Below, one piece after another: positions 44,335 through 56,100 of a DNA stretch of 64,000 nt. Numbering within the stretch: the first letter of the stretch is position 1; each line of letters starts with the position of its first letter. This DNA is from Pascua guehoae (Eukaryota > Basidiomycota > Tremellomycetes > Trichosporonales > Trichosporonaceae): positions 92,815 to 156,814 of the forward strand of contig BCJX01000010.1 in NCBI GenBank assembly GCA_001600415.1, given 5' to 3'. Made by a program: the position numbers and the translations under genes. A model generated the notes under the pieces. That model saw only the letters and a list, made by a program, of their open reading frames with translations, was not told the DNA's origin and did no database searches.

Positions 44335-45174
44335 ATGCCCGCACGATTCCTGTACCGCCCGTCTGAGAAGCGTGGGGGCGCCGACCACGGGTGGCTCAAG
44401 ACGTTCCACACGTTTTCGTTTGCCGACTACTATGACCCGGCCTTCGAGTCGTTTGGGTGCCTGCGCGTGATCAACGAGGACCGGGTCGCGCGCCGGCAGG
44501 GGTTCCCGACACACCCGCACCGCGAGGCCGAGATTTTCTCGTACATTGTCGACGGCGAGCTGTCGCACAAGGACAGCATGGGCAATGTCGAGACCATGGT
44601 CCCCGGCGACGTCCAGATGACGTCGGGGGGCACGGGCATCGCGCACTCGGAGTACAACGACAACAAGGAGAAAGACGTGCACTTTTTGCAAATCTGGGCA
44701 CTCCCCAGCACGCGCGGCCTGAAACCCCAGTACTACACGCGCCATTTCCCCGCGTCGGCAAAGACAAACACGTTTGCCCACGTCGTCGGCCCCGTCGGCT
44801 TCCCGGGCGTCCTGGACGAGCGCGAGGCACAGGGCCCCACGCCCATCCACGCCCCGCTCCACTTTTTCGCCGCCCTCGTCGACCCCGGTACCACGGTCGA
44901 CCACACCCTCGTGGCCCGCCTCACGCCCTCGGCGGCCGGGAGGGGCAAGCTCGTCTACGTCCAGGTCGTCCAGACGAGCGGGTACAATACAAAGCCGGCG
45001 CCCAAGGACGGCAAATCCGCCGCACTCGTAAAGTTCTCCCTCGGGGGTCAGGACGTGACTCTCGGCGAGGGCGATGGTGTCTTTGTTTCCGACGTCGCAG
45101 AGGGCGATCAGGCGACGGTCGAAAACGTCAGCGACAAGCAGGCCCATGTCGTCCTCTTTGAGATGGACGCCTGA
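44335..45174 (+). CDS. Pirin family protein (cupin-fold, metal-binding)
   Basis: Intronless gene of 279 aa. Pirins are bicupin Fe-binding proteins acting as transcriptional co-regulators or quercetin dioxygenases; here only the family is certain. The N-terminal cupin holds the metal ligands: FPTHPHREAEIFSYIVDGEL, HKDSMGNVETMVPGDVQMTS and GGTGIAHSEYN (His, His, His, Glu). Upstream family sequence DHGWLKTFHTFSFADYYDP is intact. The C-terminal cupin ends VSDKQAHVVLFEMDA. The start at 44335 has a good context (ACCAAGATG) and is the first ATG after the TATA box. The frame is, however, open for over 300 bases upstream and encodes a hydrophobic segment plus SSLAALSRRLLHTSAVLSSA, which looks like a mitochondrial presequence but has no ATG on the predicted transcript. 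Confidence 0.95.
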   Translation: MPARFLYRPSEKRGGADHGWLKTFHTFSFADYYDPAFESFGCLRVINEDRVARRQGFPTHPHREAEIFSYIVDGELSHKDSMGNVETMVPGDVQMTSGGTGIAHSEYNDNKEKDVHFLQIWALPSTRGLKPQYYTRHFPASAKTNTFAHVVGPVGFPGVLDEREAQGPTPIHAPLHFFAALVDPGTTVDHTLVARLTPSAAGRGKLVYVQVVQTSGYNTKPAPKDGKSAALVKFSLGGQDVTLGEGDGVFVSDVAEGDQATVENVSDKQAHVVLFEMDA

Positions 45175-45587
45175 GGCGGGACGTAGAGGCCCCGGCCCAC
45201 ACCGAGGATCGAAAATGAACAAAACCGAGGTCGAGACCGAGGTCGTGCTCCCGAACAAGTGGCCCGTTGCTTGGCACACCGGGCCGTGTCCACACCACCG
45301 CCGGCTAGCATCCTCGCATCCCCACACACCCTCGAATCATTCCCCACCCCGTCCGTCCGATACACCCCAGCCTTGGCGAAGACCACCCCAAGCCCACAGT
45401 GGCCACAGTGTTGGCCGCCGTGTGCACCCGTACCGTAGATGCAAACCTGCACGAGTCTGTAGATGAAGTTATGGAAGTTGAATTCAAACATGTCGCATGT
45501 GAAGAGCAGCGTCAGTGTCGTCATTGGCCCCGGGGGTGAGTGGCTGCATGCAGCCGGTGCCCATCGGGTGTGCCAAGATTGCCTGTC

Positions 45588-45705
45588 CCAAGATTGGTGC
45601 TAGTGTCAAGATTGGTGCTTGTCGGTGCTTGTCCCAGATTGCTTGTCCCAGATTGCCTGTCCCAAGATTACTTGTCCCAGATTGCCCGTCCCAAGATTAC
45701 TTGTC
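45588..45705 (+). repeat. Imperfect CCCA(A)GATTGCTTGT repeat
   Basis: About eight imperfect copies of a 15-21 bp unit containing (C)CCAGATTGC and CTTGTCC, downstream of the pirin gene. Confidence 0.75.
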
Positions 45706-45928
45706 CCCGCCGTAGCCCACCTCGACCAGTGCGTCAGCAACCCCATTCTCCATCTACAACTCGCGTCGAGCCAGTCTCACAACTCCCGGTAACAACCTAG
45801 CCATTCCAGCGCGTGTCTGTGAATCTCTTGCACAGTGATCAGCCACACGGCCTAGGCCAGCCTGCCAGCCTGCCAACCGGCCAGCTCCCAGGCCGCAGGC
45901 CGCAACCCAGGTGCCCGGCTGGCTATCC

Positions 45929-46045
45929 GCGAGCGAGCGAGCGAGCGAGTTGGAGCGAGTTGCCGCGAGTTGGAGCGAGTGTGAGCGAGTTGGAGCGAGT
46001 TGGAGCGAGTTGGAGCGAGTCTGAGCGAGTTTGAGCGAGCTCGAG
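45929..46045 (+). repeat. GAGCGAGTTGGAGCGAGT microsatellite
   Basis: Starts as GAGC tetramers and passes into about nine copies of a GAGCGAGTTG-type decamer with small variations. Confidence 0.85.
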
Positions 46046-46526
46046 CACCGGGCATAGTGTACATACGCAGCCACAAGTCGTCCCGTCCTCAGCCTCTCAG
46101 CGATACGCACCCATCCGCGCCCGTGTATGACCCCCAACATCAGCCCTCACCTCCGTCCCAGCCCGCCGTTCGACGCACGCTCGTGACCCCTCCGCCTCGC
46201 ACGATACTGTCCCGCGACGCTTGATGTTCGACGCCGCTCCCGACCACTCCTGGTCGGCGCTACTCGTGTCGTGCTTGGCAGGGCGTGAGCTGTCGATCGG
46301 TGGGTTGTTGTTCTGTTCTGGTTGGTAGTGGGGCCCGACGAGCCGGACGCGACGCGACGCGACGCGCGGCGCCACCAGCCGGAGGCGTAGGTGGGCGGTC
46401 GCGTTCCTGAAGTGGCTGCGGCTCATGTCCTGCAACGCGGCGCGCGAGCGGGCCGTGTGGATGCTCGTACTGTCGTGCAGCTGCCGCTGCTTTGTTCCCA
46501 GCCAGAGCTGGCGCTGGCGCTGTATG

Positions 46527-46656
46527 TACAGAGAAGGAACGAGCAATGGCGCAGGGTGAGACTGGCCGACTCTTGCATGGTCTGCATGTCTGCAGCAGCT
46601 CGGCATCCACGCCTCGGCATCCCTGCGGCTTACTCGTTCCCTTTGACACCGTCTGA
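46527..46656. mobile_element. MITE B, copy 2 (diverged, 130 bp)
   Basis: Interior and termini match the element at 9031-9172 in the same orientation: TGGCGCAGGGTGAGACTGGC, then GCATG(T/C)CTGCAGCAGCTC and the right end TTACTCGTTCC. The left end has lost part of its inverted repeat and the right end reads GACACCGTCTGA instead of GACACCCTCTGTA. It is an older or decaying copy. Confidence 0.8.
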
Positions 46657-48135
46657 GGTGCGGGGGCAGAGCGCCGGCGTCGGGGCCGGGCTGGTGCATG
46701 GTGCATGGTGCAGGTCTGAATGGGCAGCGTCGGTATTCAAAATGCCAAAGTTTGGCGTCCCTACCCGCACTTGTACTACGCGAGCTGCTGGTGCGGAAAG
46801 CAGGCAGGATGGCAGCAGGCATTGGCGTGTGCGATGTCAAGGAATGAAATGCATTCATCTACAATACAGTGAACAGTGCGGATCTAGAATTCTGCAGTGC
46901 TGCACACTGTATTGTGGACCGAGCAAGTTGGCCTGCTCGCGTGTTTCTGGACGTGTGCGCTTGCACTGGGGTTGGGGCGTTGTCGTGTGTCTTGTGAAAG
47001 CGCGTTGTTGTGTTGGATCCCTTCTGGTGATCTGGTGGCTGTTGCCTGTTGCGCTGCTCCCATTCAGTATTTCAGGCTCCACAGTTGCAAGCCGGTGGTG
47101 GCTTGGACGAGCTGGCGAGTGAGGTGGATGGATGGGTGCATGGGTGGCCCTGATTGTTGACCCAGAGGACAGAGTGAGACATTTACAAAGTCCTGCACGC
47201 CAGCAGCTGCAGGCAGGCAGGCAGGCAGACAACAGGCAGCAGGCAGCAGACAGCCTGTCCACAGCCTACCCACTTGGCCAGCGCAGGCAGCGGCGCGCCC
47301 CCCCCCCCCCACCCCGCGCCCACTGTACACAGTATCTGTACATACACAAACCCCCGTCTCTTCTGTTCATGTTCGCCTCCCCTCCTCTTTCCTTCTCCCC
47401 ATCACCCTCTCTTTTATCGTTTCTGTTCGACGCGTCTCGACTTGACTCGCCCCGACACTTTCCACACTCTTTGATCCTATCGGTTGATACCTTCCCGTCG
47501 GGCAGATAACAACGTGCCCAACGTCTTGTTCCCCTAGAGTCGCGTGTTATCATCCATTTCGCGTGCCTCGGTCCGTCTGTCATCAATCCTCGCGTCACTC
47601 GCTCAAATCGCTCACTTCGTGTCGCCCTCGGTCTGTGTGCGTCTGCAGTGCTCCGTGCAAGTGCATGCTGTGCTGTGCATACCGCCGTTGATATCGGCAA
47701 AACGACCCGCGTACGCATCTCCGCTCCACTGCGCCGCACGCGCTGCACGTCCTTGGGCGTCGTCTGTGGCTTGAACTTGACGCCGCACCCCGCGTGCGTC
47801 TGTGCTCTGCTCTGCTTTCGGCCAAACGAAGTTTACAGTCGAGAAGGCTGTGATCGGATCGATCGGCGGAACTAATTCTTCTCTCTCGCTCGTGTTTTTG
47901 ATTATTGTTATTGTCACTCGCCGCACCGCACGGCACACACTCTCGGCGCCCGCATACACCGCCTCAACCCGGCCGGCGTACGTCATACCACACCCCATCC
48001 ACACCCAAGAAGCGTCGACTTTCTACGGCCTCGTCGTCCACGCCCCCGCCGCGTGCCAGTACCAACACCGACGACGCCATCCTTGAACCCACCTCGCAAA
48101 CTCTTCCTCGCTCCCCTTGATCCCTCTCTCACACT

Positions 48136-51100
48136 ATGGACTATTCGCATTCGCGCCCGCGACCCCCGCGAACCTCCTCGACGCTGACGACCAACACAAC
48201 CTACACAACACACACACACTACGACAGCCGCTCGGCATACTCTGGCGTCTCGCTGTCACCGCCGTTGGCGACGCCGCCGTTTCTCTCGTCCCGCTCGACG
48301 ACGAGCTCGAGCACCCCGCCCCCGCGCACGCCGAGCGCCAATCCGGGTCCCGGTCTCATGCAGCCTGCGCCCAGGAAGCGGGCGGCGCACGACGAGGTGG
48401 ACCAGACGGCGTACCTCTACTCGTTGAGGGTCGCGTGAGTACTAGTGACGTGGTTGGGATGGGGGTGCAAGGGAGGCTGGGCAAAGTGATGCGAGGCAGA
48501 GCGAAGCTGGGTGAAGCTGCAGTGGTGTGAATGGGGCCGAGGGGATTGAAAGAAGCCAGCTCCAGGAGGTAGAAGCGAGGCACAGCAGAAGGACAAGCCT
48601 TTGCGGACGGCTTCGCTGCCACTCCATTGATTGTCCGCGACGTGTGACACGGCTACCCAGCTCACCACCACCCCGCCTCACAATGCTAACCCGCAGCGCC
48701 CTCCACCAGCACCTCGTCATTGCTGCCTCCCGGCCTCCCGTCGCCCCCTCCCCCGTACAAGTGTCGCCTTCCACGCCCGCGAGCCACCGCTTGTCCGCCA
48801 CGTCCACCGGCTCGCGCCGCTTCACCTCCTTTCTCAGCCCCGACCCAGCCCGCGATGAGCTGACGGTACGCCGCAAAAAGTCGGCTCTGCGCATCTCCCT
48901 CAGTGGCAGAAAGGACGAGCTCAAGCTGCCGAAAGAGTTTCTGGGCGAATTCTGGGGTATCCTCAATGCCGAGGACGGCGATCGGTCGTTCAAGTGGGCG
49001 GTGAACAATTTGCTCGGCCTGGTGCAGAAGAAGGGCACAAAGACGGCCTCGGGGCTCAACATGCGTGACATTCCGACCCTCCTTGAGAGTGAGTGTGGCT
49101 GAGGATTAACCATGAAGGTGCTAATACCCTAGCATTCTCATCCTGTCTGCCACCGCCTGGCCCGACGAGCAACCCCGTCCACACGTACCAGACTCAGTTC
49201 CTGGGCCTGCTCTACGACACTCTCCCGACCTCTGCCTACTTTGTCAACTCCAGAAGCGACAAGGACAAGGACCTCCTCTTCCGCCTCCGCGCCGAGGTCC
49301 AGGTACAGCTCCAGGCATCGACACCCGCTACCCCAGCGTCGTCTGGCCCCAGGACGCCAACCTCTGGCGAGGAGTTTTCACCCCAGCTCATTGCACACGG
49401 TATGGCTGCAAGGGTCGCAATCTCCAATGGACTCCCAAGTCCGGCCTTGGCCAAGAGCGAACTACCGTACTCGTCAGCCGCTTCCGCAGGCGACATGCTC
49501 GAGTCCGTGGCGCTCATCTGGAACGTCCCCCGCGACACACTGGAGCGTGACCTGTACGACATGAAGCGGCAAGGCCTCCTTGAGAAGCGCTATCTGGACG
49601 ATTTGAAAATCGGTCTCTCTACACTCTCCCGGCAAGCGCCCAGCCCTGAGCACCGCACACGGCACTCGGAGCTCTCTCGCGCGCTGAGCGACCTGCTTGC
49701 GTCGTTCCCCGACCTCACGACCCCAGCTTCTCCCGGGGCGTACCAGGGCCCACCTGAAACCCTCTTCTTTATCCCGCCACGCAAAGCCGCCGTTTTTGCG
49801 CGTGTGGTCAAGCGCGCTGCTGAAGGGGGGCTCACAGGGCGCGCACGCGAGCTCATCGAGTACTGCGAGCAGGTATGGGGCGTGGAATCGCGAGCCGACA
49901 AGGAACGCGAAGTCGCCGCGTTGACACGTACTTGGCGCGAGTCGATCGATACAAAGGCCGAACTCGAGGTCGGAGAACGACTCGCAGACGCCGTCGCCGA
50001 CTTGGCTGCTCTCCTTCCTGAAGGCGAGCAGCCTCCCGTTCTGGCCGACCTGTACGCCCAGCTCATCGAGCACGTCACCGCTGCCGCTGCGGCAATCTTC
50101 CCCATCACCAGCGTGCAGTCCCAGGGCCCTCCTCCGTCTGTGCTCATGATCCTCACGGCTGCCCCCAACCTCTTCCTCGACCCCCCAGACAAGGCAGCAG
50201 TCATTACCAACCTCGCCGACGAGCTCCGTGCCGCTGCTGTGGGCGAGTACGTCGCTGCCGCCGGCGGGTTGATGGGCGGTGTCAGCCCCGGTGTCAGCAA
50301 TGGCAAGGGTAGCAGCATTGAGGGCTTTGAACGGGTTGCCGAGTGGATTGAGGCCGAGGTCAAGAATGTCCGTCGCGCTTGGGGCAAGGGCCTGGGAGAG
50401 TGAGTCGCAACAGCAGCTTGGGAGGATGGAGACTGACAATACAGATCGCTCAACCCCGCGTCCATTGTCCTTAGCAAGCAGCTTCCTCTATTCCTCGCCG
50501 AGCTGCACGTCCTGGAGACTGCAGGCGGGGCCGCGTCCGACGTCTTTTCACTGTACGACGTCACGCACCGCCTCACCACACTTTGGGATGAGTTGTGTCC
50601 TGGGTGAGCTAAATGAGACCCCAAGCTAGAAAAGATCCGCTCCAGCTGACAAGCAGGATGGAGAACGGCTTTGACATTGACGCGTTCTTTGAACCCCATG
50701 TCGTCGCGTGGCTCCGCGATACCGAGGACAATGACACACACCAATGGGTATCGCGCACCGTCGGCATGGACAAGGTAAGCCGAAGAGTGCCTATGACTGC
50801 TGACATTTAGTGGATCCCAGAAGGACCCGGCAAGAGCAGCCAGTCTGTCGCCGACCTGTTCGAGTTTATCCGCAATGCGACTCGCACGGTGCACGACCTT
50901 CCTCTGAGCGACTACAAGCGGGCCGTGTTCCTCATCGACCTGTCAAAGACAGTCTCAAACGCGGTGACACAGTATGCGGCTACCGTCCAGGCGCTTTACA
51001 ATGCCGAAATGACACCAGTCAACGTGCCGGCCGTCAATCAAGCGCACTCTAAGCAGCTTGGAGGAAAGGCCGGCGCCTGGCTCGCAAAGAGCAAGCACAC

Positions 51101-52595
51101 GATGCAAAAGCTCGACCAGAAGTTTGAGCGGGACAGGAAGAGGGAGGGGTTCTTAGTCCCTGCCAAGGTGAGTTTGCGGGTAGTTGGTTGGCGAGACCTG
51201 TGCTCACCCCCAGGCGTGTGTCAAACTCAGCAACATGGACGCGGTACAACGCGGTCTGGAGGAGATGCTCGTCACCATGGAGGCAGACGAGACGGCGCGC
51301 ATTATGCACAACCACAAGCTGCGCGAGTCTACCATTGTGGACCGTCCAACGCGCCATGTCTTTTCGATTTCCATTCTCCGTGGCCAAGGACTGCTCACTC
51401 GCGGCGGGTCCAAGGCTGCCGACGCGTTTGTGTCCATTATGGACCGCCAAACTGGCCAGCGGCTGTTCAAGTCGCGCACGGTACTGGAGACAGAGGATCC
51501 TGTATGGTGAGCATTCGCAACACTTGTCGCAAGCTGACATGCAGGGACCAAACGTTTGAAGTCTCTGTGGGCGAGTTCAGGACGCTTGAACTCGTTGCGT
51601 ACGACCGGCAGCTGATGGGCAAACACAACGACATTGGCAGTAGAGTGTTCAAGCTGGACCGCGTGCTCTTTGAGTCTGAGCCTGTGCGCGATATTGTGCT
51701 GCCTCTCTCGCCAAGAGGCGTGGTGCATCTCCGCATCAGCACCGAGGGCAGAGAGGTGCACGATGTCGGGTACCACCTCGAGACGGCTATGCGTGCGCTG
51801 GATCGCACACGCGGGGACATGTTACGCGAGATGGCGGACCGTATTGCCGACTATGTCCGGGCGGAACTGAACACGACGACACTTGCGCGTGTCACGCGCG
51901 TGCTTAGGGACCGCAAGAGGGCGGCTCTTACGGACGAAGAGGTCGACCTGTCGCTCACGCCCGTGCTCGACTACCTCGACGAGAATGTGAGTGCTAGACA
52001 CTGGCGACAGATCTAACCCCAGCTCGCCGTCTTCAATGCCACGTTCCCGAATGATACCCGTATCGAGGTCGGCCTTGTGATCTGGAACCGCATTGTCGAG
52101 ACGCTCATCTCGCTTCTGATCCCGCCTCTGGCCGACCGGCCATACAACCGCACCGCACTGTCGGGTCCCGAGATTGACCTCGTCTTCAAGTGGCTCCAGT
52201 TATTGAAGAACTTTTTCAACGCCGCCGAGGACGGCATCGAGCACGGTGTTCCCCGTTCCGCTCTCGAGGCGGGACCGTACCGTGACCTCATGATGGTGGG
52301 GCAGTACCTCGACCTGCACACGTCTACCCTGTGCGAACGCGCGGCGGCGGCCGTCCGCGCCGCGACGGCAGCGAGCTCGGCAGTTAGCGCGCTGCGCAAC
52401 CTGAACATTTCTCAGGGTCACCAGCGCAGCCATGGGATTGCGGCGGCGGCGTCCCGCGCCGACGAGGACAATGAGCGCGTCGCCGAGGTGCTGCTCCGCA
52501 TTGCGCGCATGCGGCCGGACATGGACGAGTTTTTGCGCGCCCAGATGGCCGCGCTGATCCGCGCAAAGGTGGAGAAGCAGGGCGGCGTGTTGTAG
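48136..52595 (+). CDS. Unc13/Munc13-like protein with MHD and C2 domains (Ync13 type)
   Basis: Predicted exocytosis-priming/tethering factor; the fission yeast relative Ync13 acts in vesicle fusion and cell-wall integrity at the division site. Nine exons (48136-48434, 48697-49088, 49133-50399, 50445-50603, 50657-50774, 50811-51167, 51214-51506, 51545-51986, 52023-52595) give 1299 aa. The N-terminus is disordered. A long helical MUN-like region contains DMLESVALIWNVPRDTLERD, KTVSNAVTQYAATVQALYNA and SNMDAVQRGLEEMLVTMEAD (MHD1). The C2 domain runs RHVFSISILRGQGLL through ADAFVSIMDRQTGQRLFKSR and PVWDQTFEVSVGEFRTLELV. After it comes MHD2: EIDLVFKWLQLLKNFFNAAE. In the C2 loops the classical five Ca-binding Asp residues are not all evident, so Ca-dependence is doubtful. 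Confidence 0.88.
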
Positions 52596-53173
52596 CGCAC
52601 GAGCGCGAGCGAGCGAGAGAGCGAGTCGAGGCGGGTGGCCTCCTGCATCAGCGGCTGCTGCGACCTGCGACCTGCGACTGCGACCTGCGACCTGCGACCT
52701 GCGAGCTACGAACGGGCCGAAAGGTGGCCTCTTGCCCTAGGCCTTGCTGCAGACATCCAAAGTCTGGTCTGCGGACCCCGCTGTTGCCCAAGTATGTGAC
52801 CCATGTCCGTGTCGATACCATCTCGAGTGAATACCAGCCATACCCACGCACTACTCTGCCGGCAAGATACCTGTATACCTGTATAGTTAACTCTAGGATA
52901 CCAGACGGATGTACACACCCCAATGCAGATTCTATTGTGCTCGCAGCGAGTAGCACGTGTGTGTATTTACGGCGGCGCCGGGATGCTCTACGTGCAGTTG
53001 AATACCTGAGGATGTTGTTCCTAGCCTCTTGCTCGTTGCTCTGGTTCCATAGCATCGCGTTTGATCTTGTTCCATAGCACCTCGTTTGCTCTTGTTCCAT
53101 AGCATCCAGCTCGCATCCTATTCACACCATCCAGTCCCACCCTACTACCTCGAGTCCCATTCTCCCCCCGCCA
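52596..53173. other. Convergent intergenic spacer
   Basis: 3' flanks of the Unc13-like gene (+) and the AKR-RidA gene (-). It holds a short CGACCTG repeat (52660-52710). No gene is seen. Confidence 0.6.
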
Positions 53174-56100
53174 CTACAGGCGCAACCGCGGCGCATCCGC
53201 ATACCCCACCACCCCCTGCCCCTCAATCTCCAACAACGCGCCGGGCTGCACAAACGTCTGCCCGCCCATCATGGTATTCCCCGGCCGGATCCCGTACCGC
53301 CCCACCTCGCGCCCGTGCACCTTTGCACACTCGAGCCACCTCCCGACATCCGAAAACAGCACGCGCGTGCGTGTGAGGTCGCCCACACTCCCGCCCAGGG
53401 GGCGGAGGGCGCCGCGCATAATGTCGAAGATGAAGGTGGTCTGGTGCTCGACGCTGGCGCCGCCTATCACGCCGCGGCCGCTGGGGTGCAAGCGGGTGGT
53501 TGTGCCGGCGACTTCGAGCGTGGTGCCGACGCGGAGGGCGCGGCAGTAGCCCTGGTGTTAGTGGGTTTGGAAAGGGGGAAAAGGGGGGGGGGGGGGTGGT
53601 CCTGGGNGATGTGTTACTGGCAAAGTGGACTTGGGGGTGGGAGGGGCGTGTCCGTACTACTACTCTGATTGCAGGGTGGACGACTTGTAGATGGCCGGGA
53701 CCCCACACTGTCTCTTTGTTGCGCTGATAGAGCTACTCGGCCTACTTGTATCGGGTCACCTCCGACCTCTCCGACCTCCCCTGGGCCACTCGTACCACCA
53801 CTCGTACCGCGACTCGTACCGCCACTCGTACCGCCACTCGTGCCGCGACTCGTACCGCCCGTTGGACGACGTCCTCCCGGACATCTATCCGGCTGGCCAG
53901 CGAGAGGGCACCCATTCGGACGAGGATATCCCCCGCTCCAGCTTCAAATCACCACCACCATCACCCAACCACGACACCCAACCTCAACACCCAACCTCAA
54001 CACACAACGTCAACACCCTACAGCAACCCCCTCCCCTCAACCCCCTTCCCTCACCCCCCCCCCCCCCCGGCCCACACCCACACCACACCCAAACACACCC
54101 TTAACTCACAACAACAGGCTCCCACGCCGACCCCGAAGTCTTCTCCACCCTCCCCCCCTGCGCGAGCACTTTTTCCACCCGCGCCCGCACCCCCTCTTCG
54201 ACCGCGTACACCCGCTCCGTGCCAGTGGGCGTGAGGAAGGGCGCAAAGCGGTACTCGTCCCCGCAGTCGCCCGGGAGGGGGGTGAGGTCGGCCTGCGCGC
54301 TGGCGAGGAGCGCGCGGTCGGAGTCGTCGAGTATGGGTGTGGCTGCCTCGGCGGGGGCGGGGTTGGTCGGGGCGGGGTTGGGGTTGGGGTTGGGGGTGAT
54401 GATGGCGGCGACGCCGAGGTCGAGGACGTACTGCGTGGCGATGGCGGGGATGGTGGTGGAGTGCTTTTTGGCGAGGGTGGAGAGGGCGGAGAGGAGGGTT
54501 TGGAAGGGGGTCCAGCCGCCTGTGGGTTTGGAAGAGTGTGTTGTGATTGTGGTTGTGGTTGGGTTGGGTTGGGTTACGTTGGGTGCGTTGGGTTCAGTTG
54601 CGTTGGATTGAGATTGGGGTTGTGGGTGTGGTTTGATTGGGGTTGGGGTTGTGGGTGGCAAGTCGTTGTTGGGCGGTCGGGAGGACGTAGTTCAGATGGA
54701 GAATGCACCCATGAGGGAGAAAAAATGCAACCATGAGGGAGAAAAGGCGTCAGCTTCATGTCTTTGTTTGGTTCCAACGACAATCGTCTCTTTTGAGGAC
54801 GGCTGGGCTTGTTTGGCTCCAACAGCAGTAGCCGCTGAGGGTGACTCTGCTCGATTAAGGCCTTGTTGGTTCCTACGACACCAGTCGCTTTTGAGGGCGG
54901 CTGGGCTGTTTGCCTCCGACAACAGCAGTAGCTTTTGCGAGCGGTTGGGCTTGTTTGGCTCCAACAACAGCAGTAGATTCTGAGAGCGGTTGGGCTTGTT
55001 TGGTTCCAACAGCAACTTTTGAGGCTGCCTCCTCCCGGTTCCTTGTTTGGTTCCACCGCCAGAGCACCATGGACCACTTCGCACCATTGTGGACCATCTC
55101 CCATGGCATGGCAGCACCCGCGAGTCCCACCCTCCACCCCTCCGCCCACCTCGAGCCCTAGCACCAACCATCCCAGCCCGAGTCCCAGCCCGCGGGGCAC
55201 CCACACGTACTCACCAGCAGCCTCGATCCAGCGCAAATACTTGCCCAACTCGTAGGCATTCTCCCGCCCGCGAAGCTCCTGCGCGCTCGGCTCGGGCGCG
55301 CCCACCCACTCTTCGCCGATAAACCCGCCGAGCGTGACGCCGTACGCGAGCACCGCCACGCCGTGCTCGGCACACCACGCCAGCAGGCCGCCCGTCTCGG
55401 CGCGCCGGTCGAGCACGGACACGGACACGGTGTCGCTCGCTATCGCGTAGTCGCTCGCGGCGAGGAGCTGGAGGTGCGCGAGGTCAAAGTCGGTTACGCC
55501 GAGGTGGGTGAATTTGCCCGCGGCCTGGAGGTGGGAGAGGTGGTAGAGGTTGTCGCTGGGGATGGGTTGTAGGGGTTGGTAACGGGGTGGGTGACGCCGT
55601 GGGTAGAGGGGGTGGGAATGGGGAGTGGTCGGAAGGGCAGGGGGGGATTCAGTCAGTATGATGCGACGGGCGGGGGGGGCAGGGGTGAGACGGGACGGTG
55701 TTCAAAGCCAGGTGCGAGTGGGAAACGCGCCAGTGTCAAAGACGTAGGGGGACAGATGGGAGCGACGCCAACCGACAACGGCGACAGAAACAGACCGCGA
55801 CCCCGAGCGATAGGCCAACAAGCAGACGGAGACAAGCGGAGACATGAGGACAGTAGCGGCGAGTGCGACAGCGCCAACCGGCAGTTGACAACGACAAACG
55901 ACAAACCAACAAAAGTGGAGCAAAGAATCACCGTCCGCTCCGCCCCCCCGTCCACCCCCGCCCACCCCACGCCAAAACTCACATATACTCGAGCCCATCG
56001 TACCGCGCCGCATGGTACTGCAGGAGGTACACGCCATCGAGGCCCTCGACGGCCGCCGCGCACGCGTCGGCGCCCACGACGCCGGGCTCGGGGGACCACT

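Larger units (their letters stand above)
45175..48135. other. Intergenic region with minisatellites and a MITE
   Basis: No supported protein gene in nearly 3 kb. It contains a CCCAAGATTGCTTGTCC-type repeat (45588-45705), a GAGCGAGTTG repeat (45935-46045), a diverged MITE B copy (46527-46656), a GCAG/GGCA repeat near 47210-47250, and pyrimidine-rich promoter DNA (47290-48130) for the Unc13-like gene. Confidence 0.55.
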
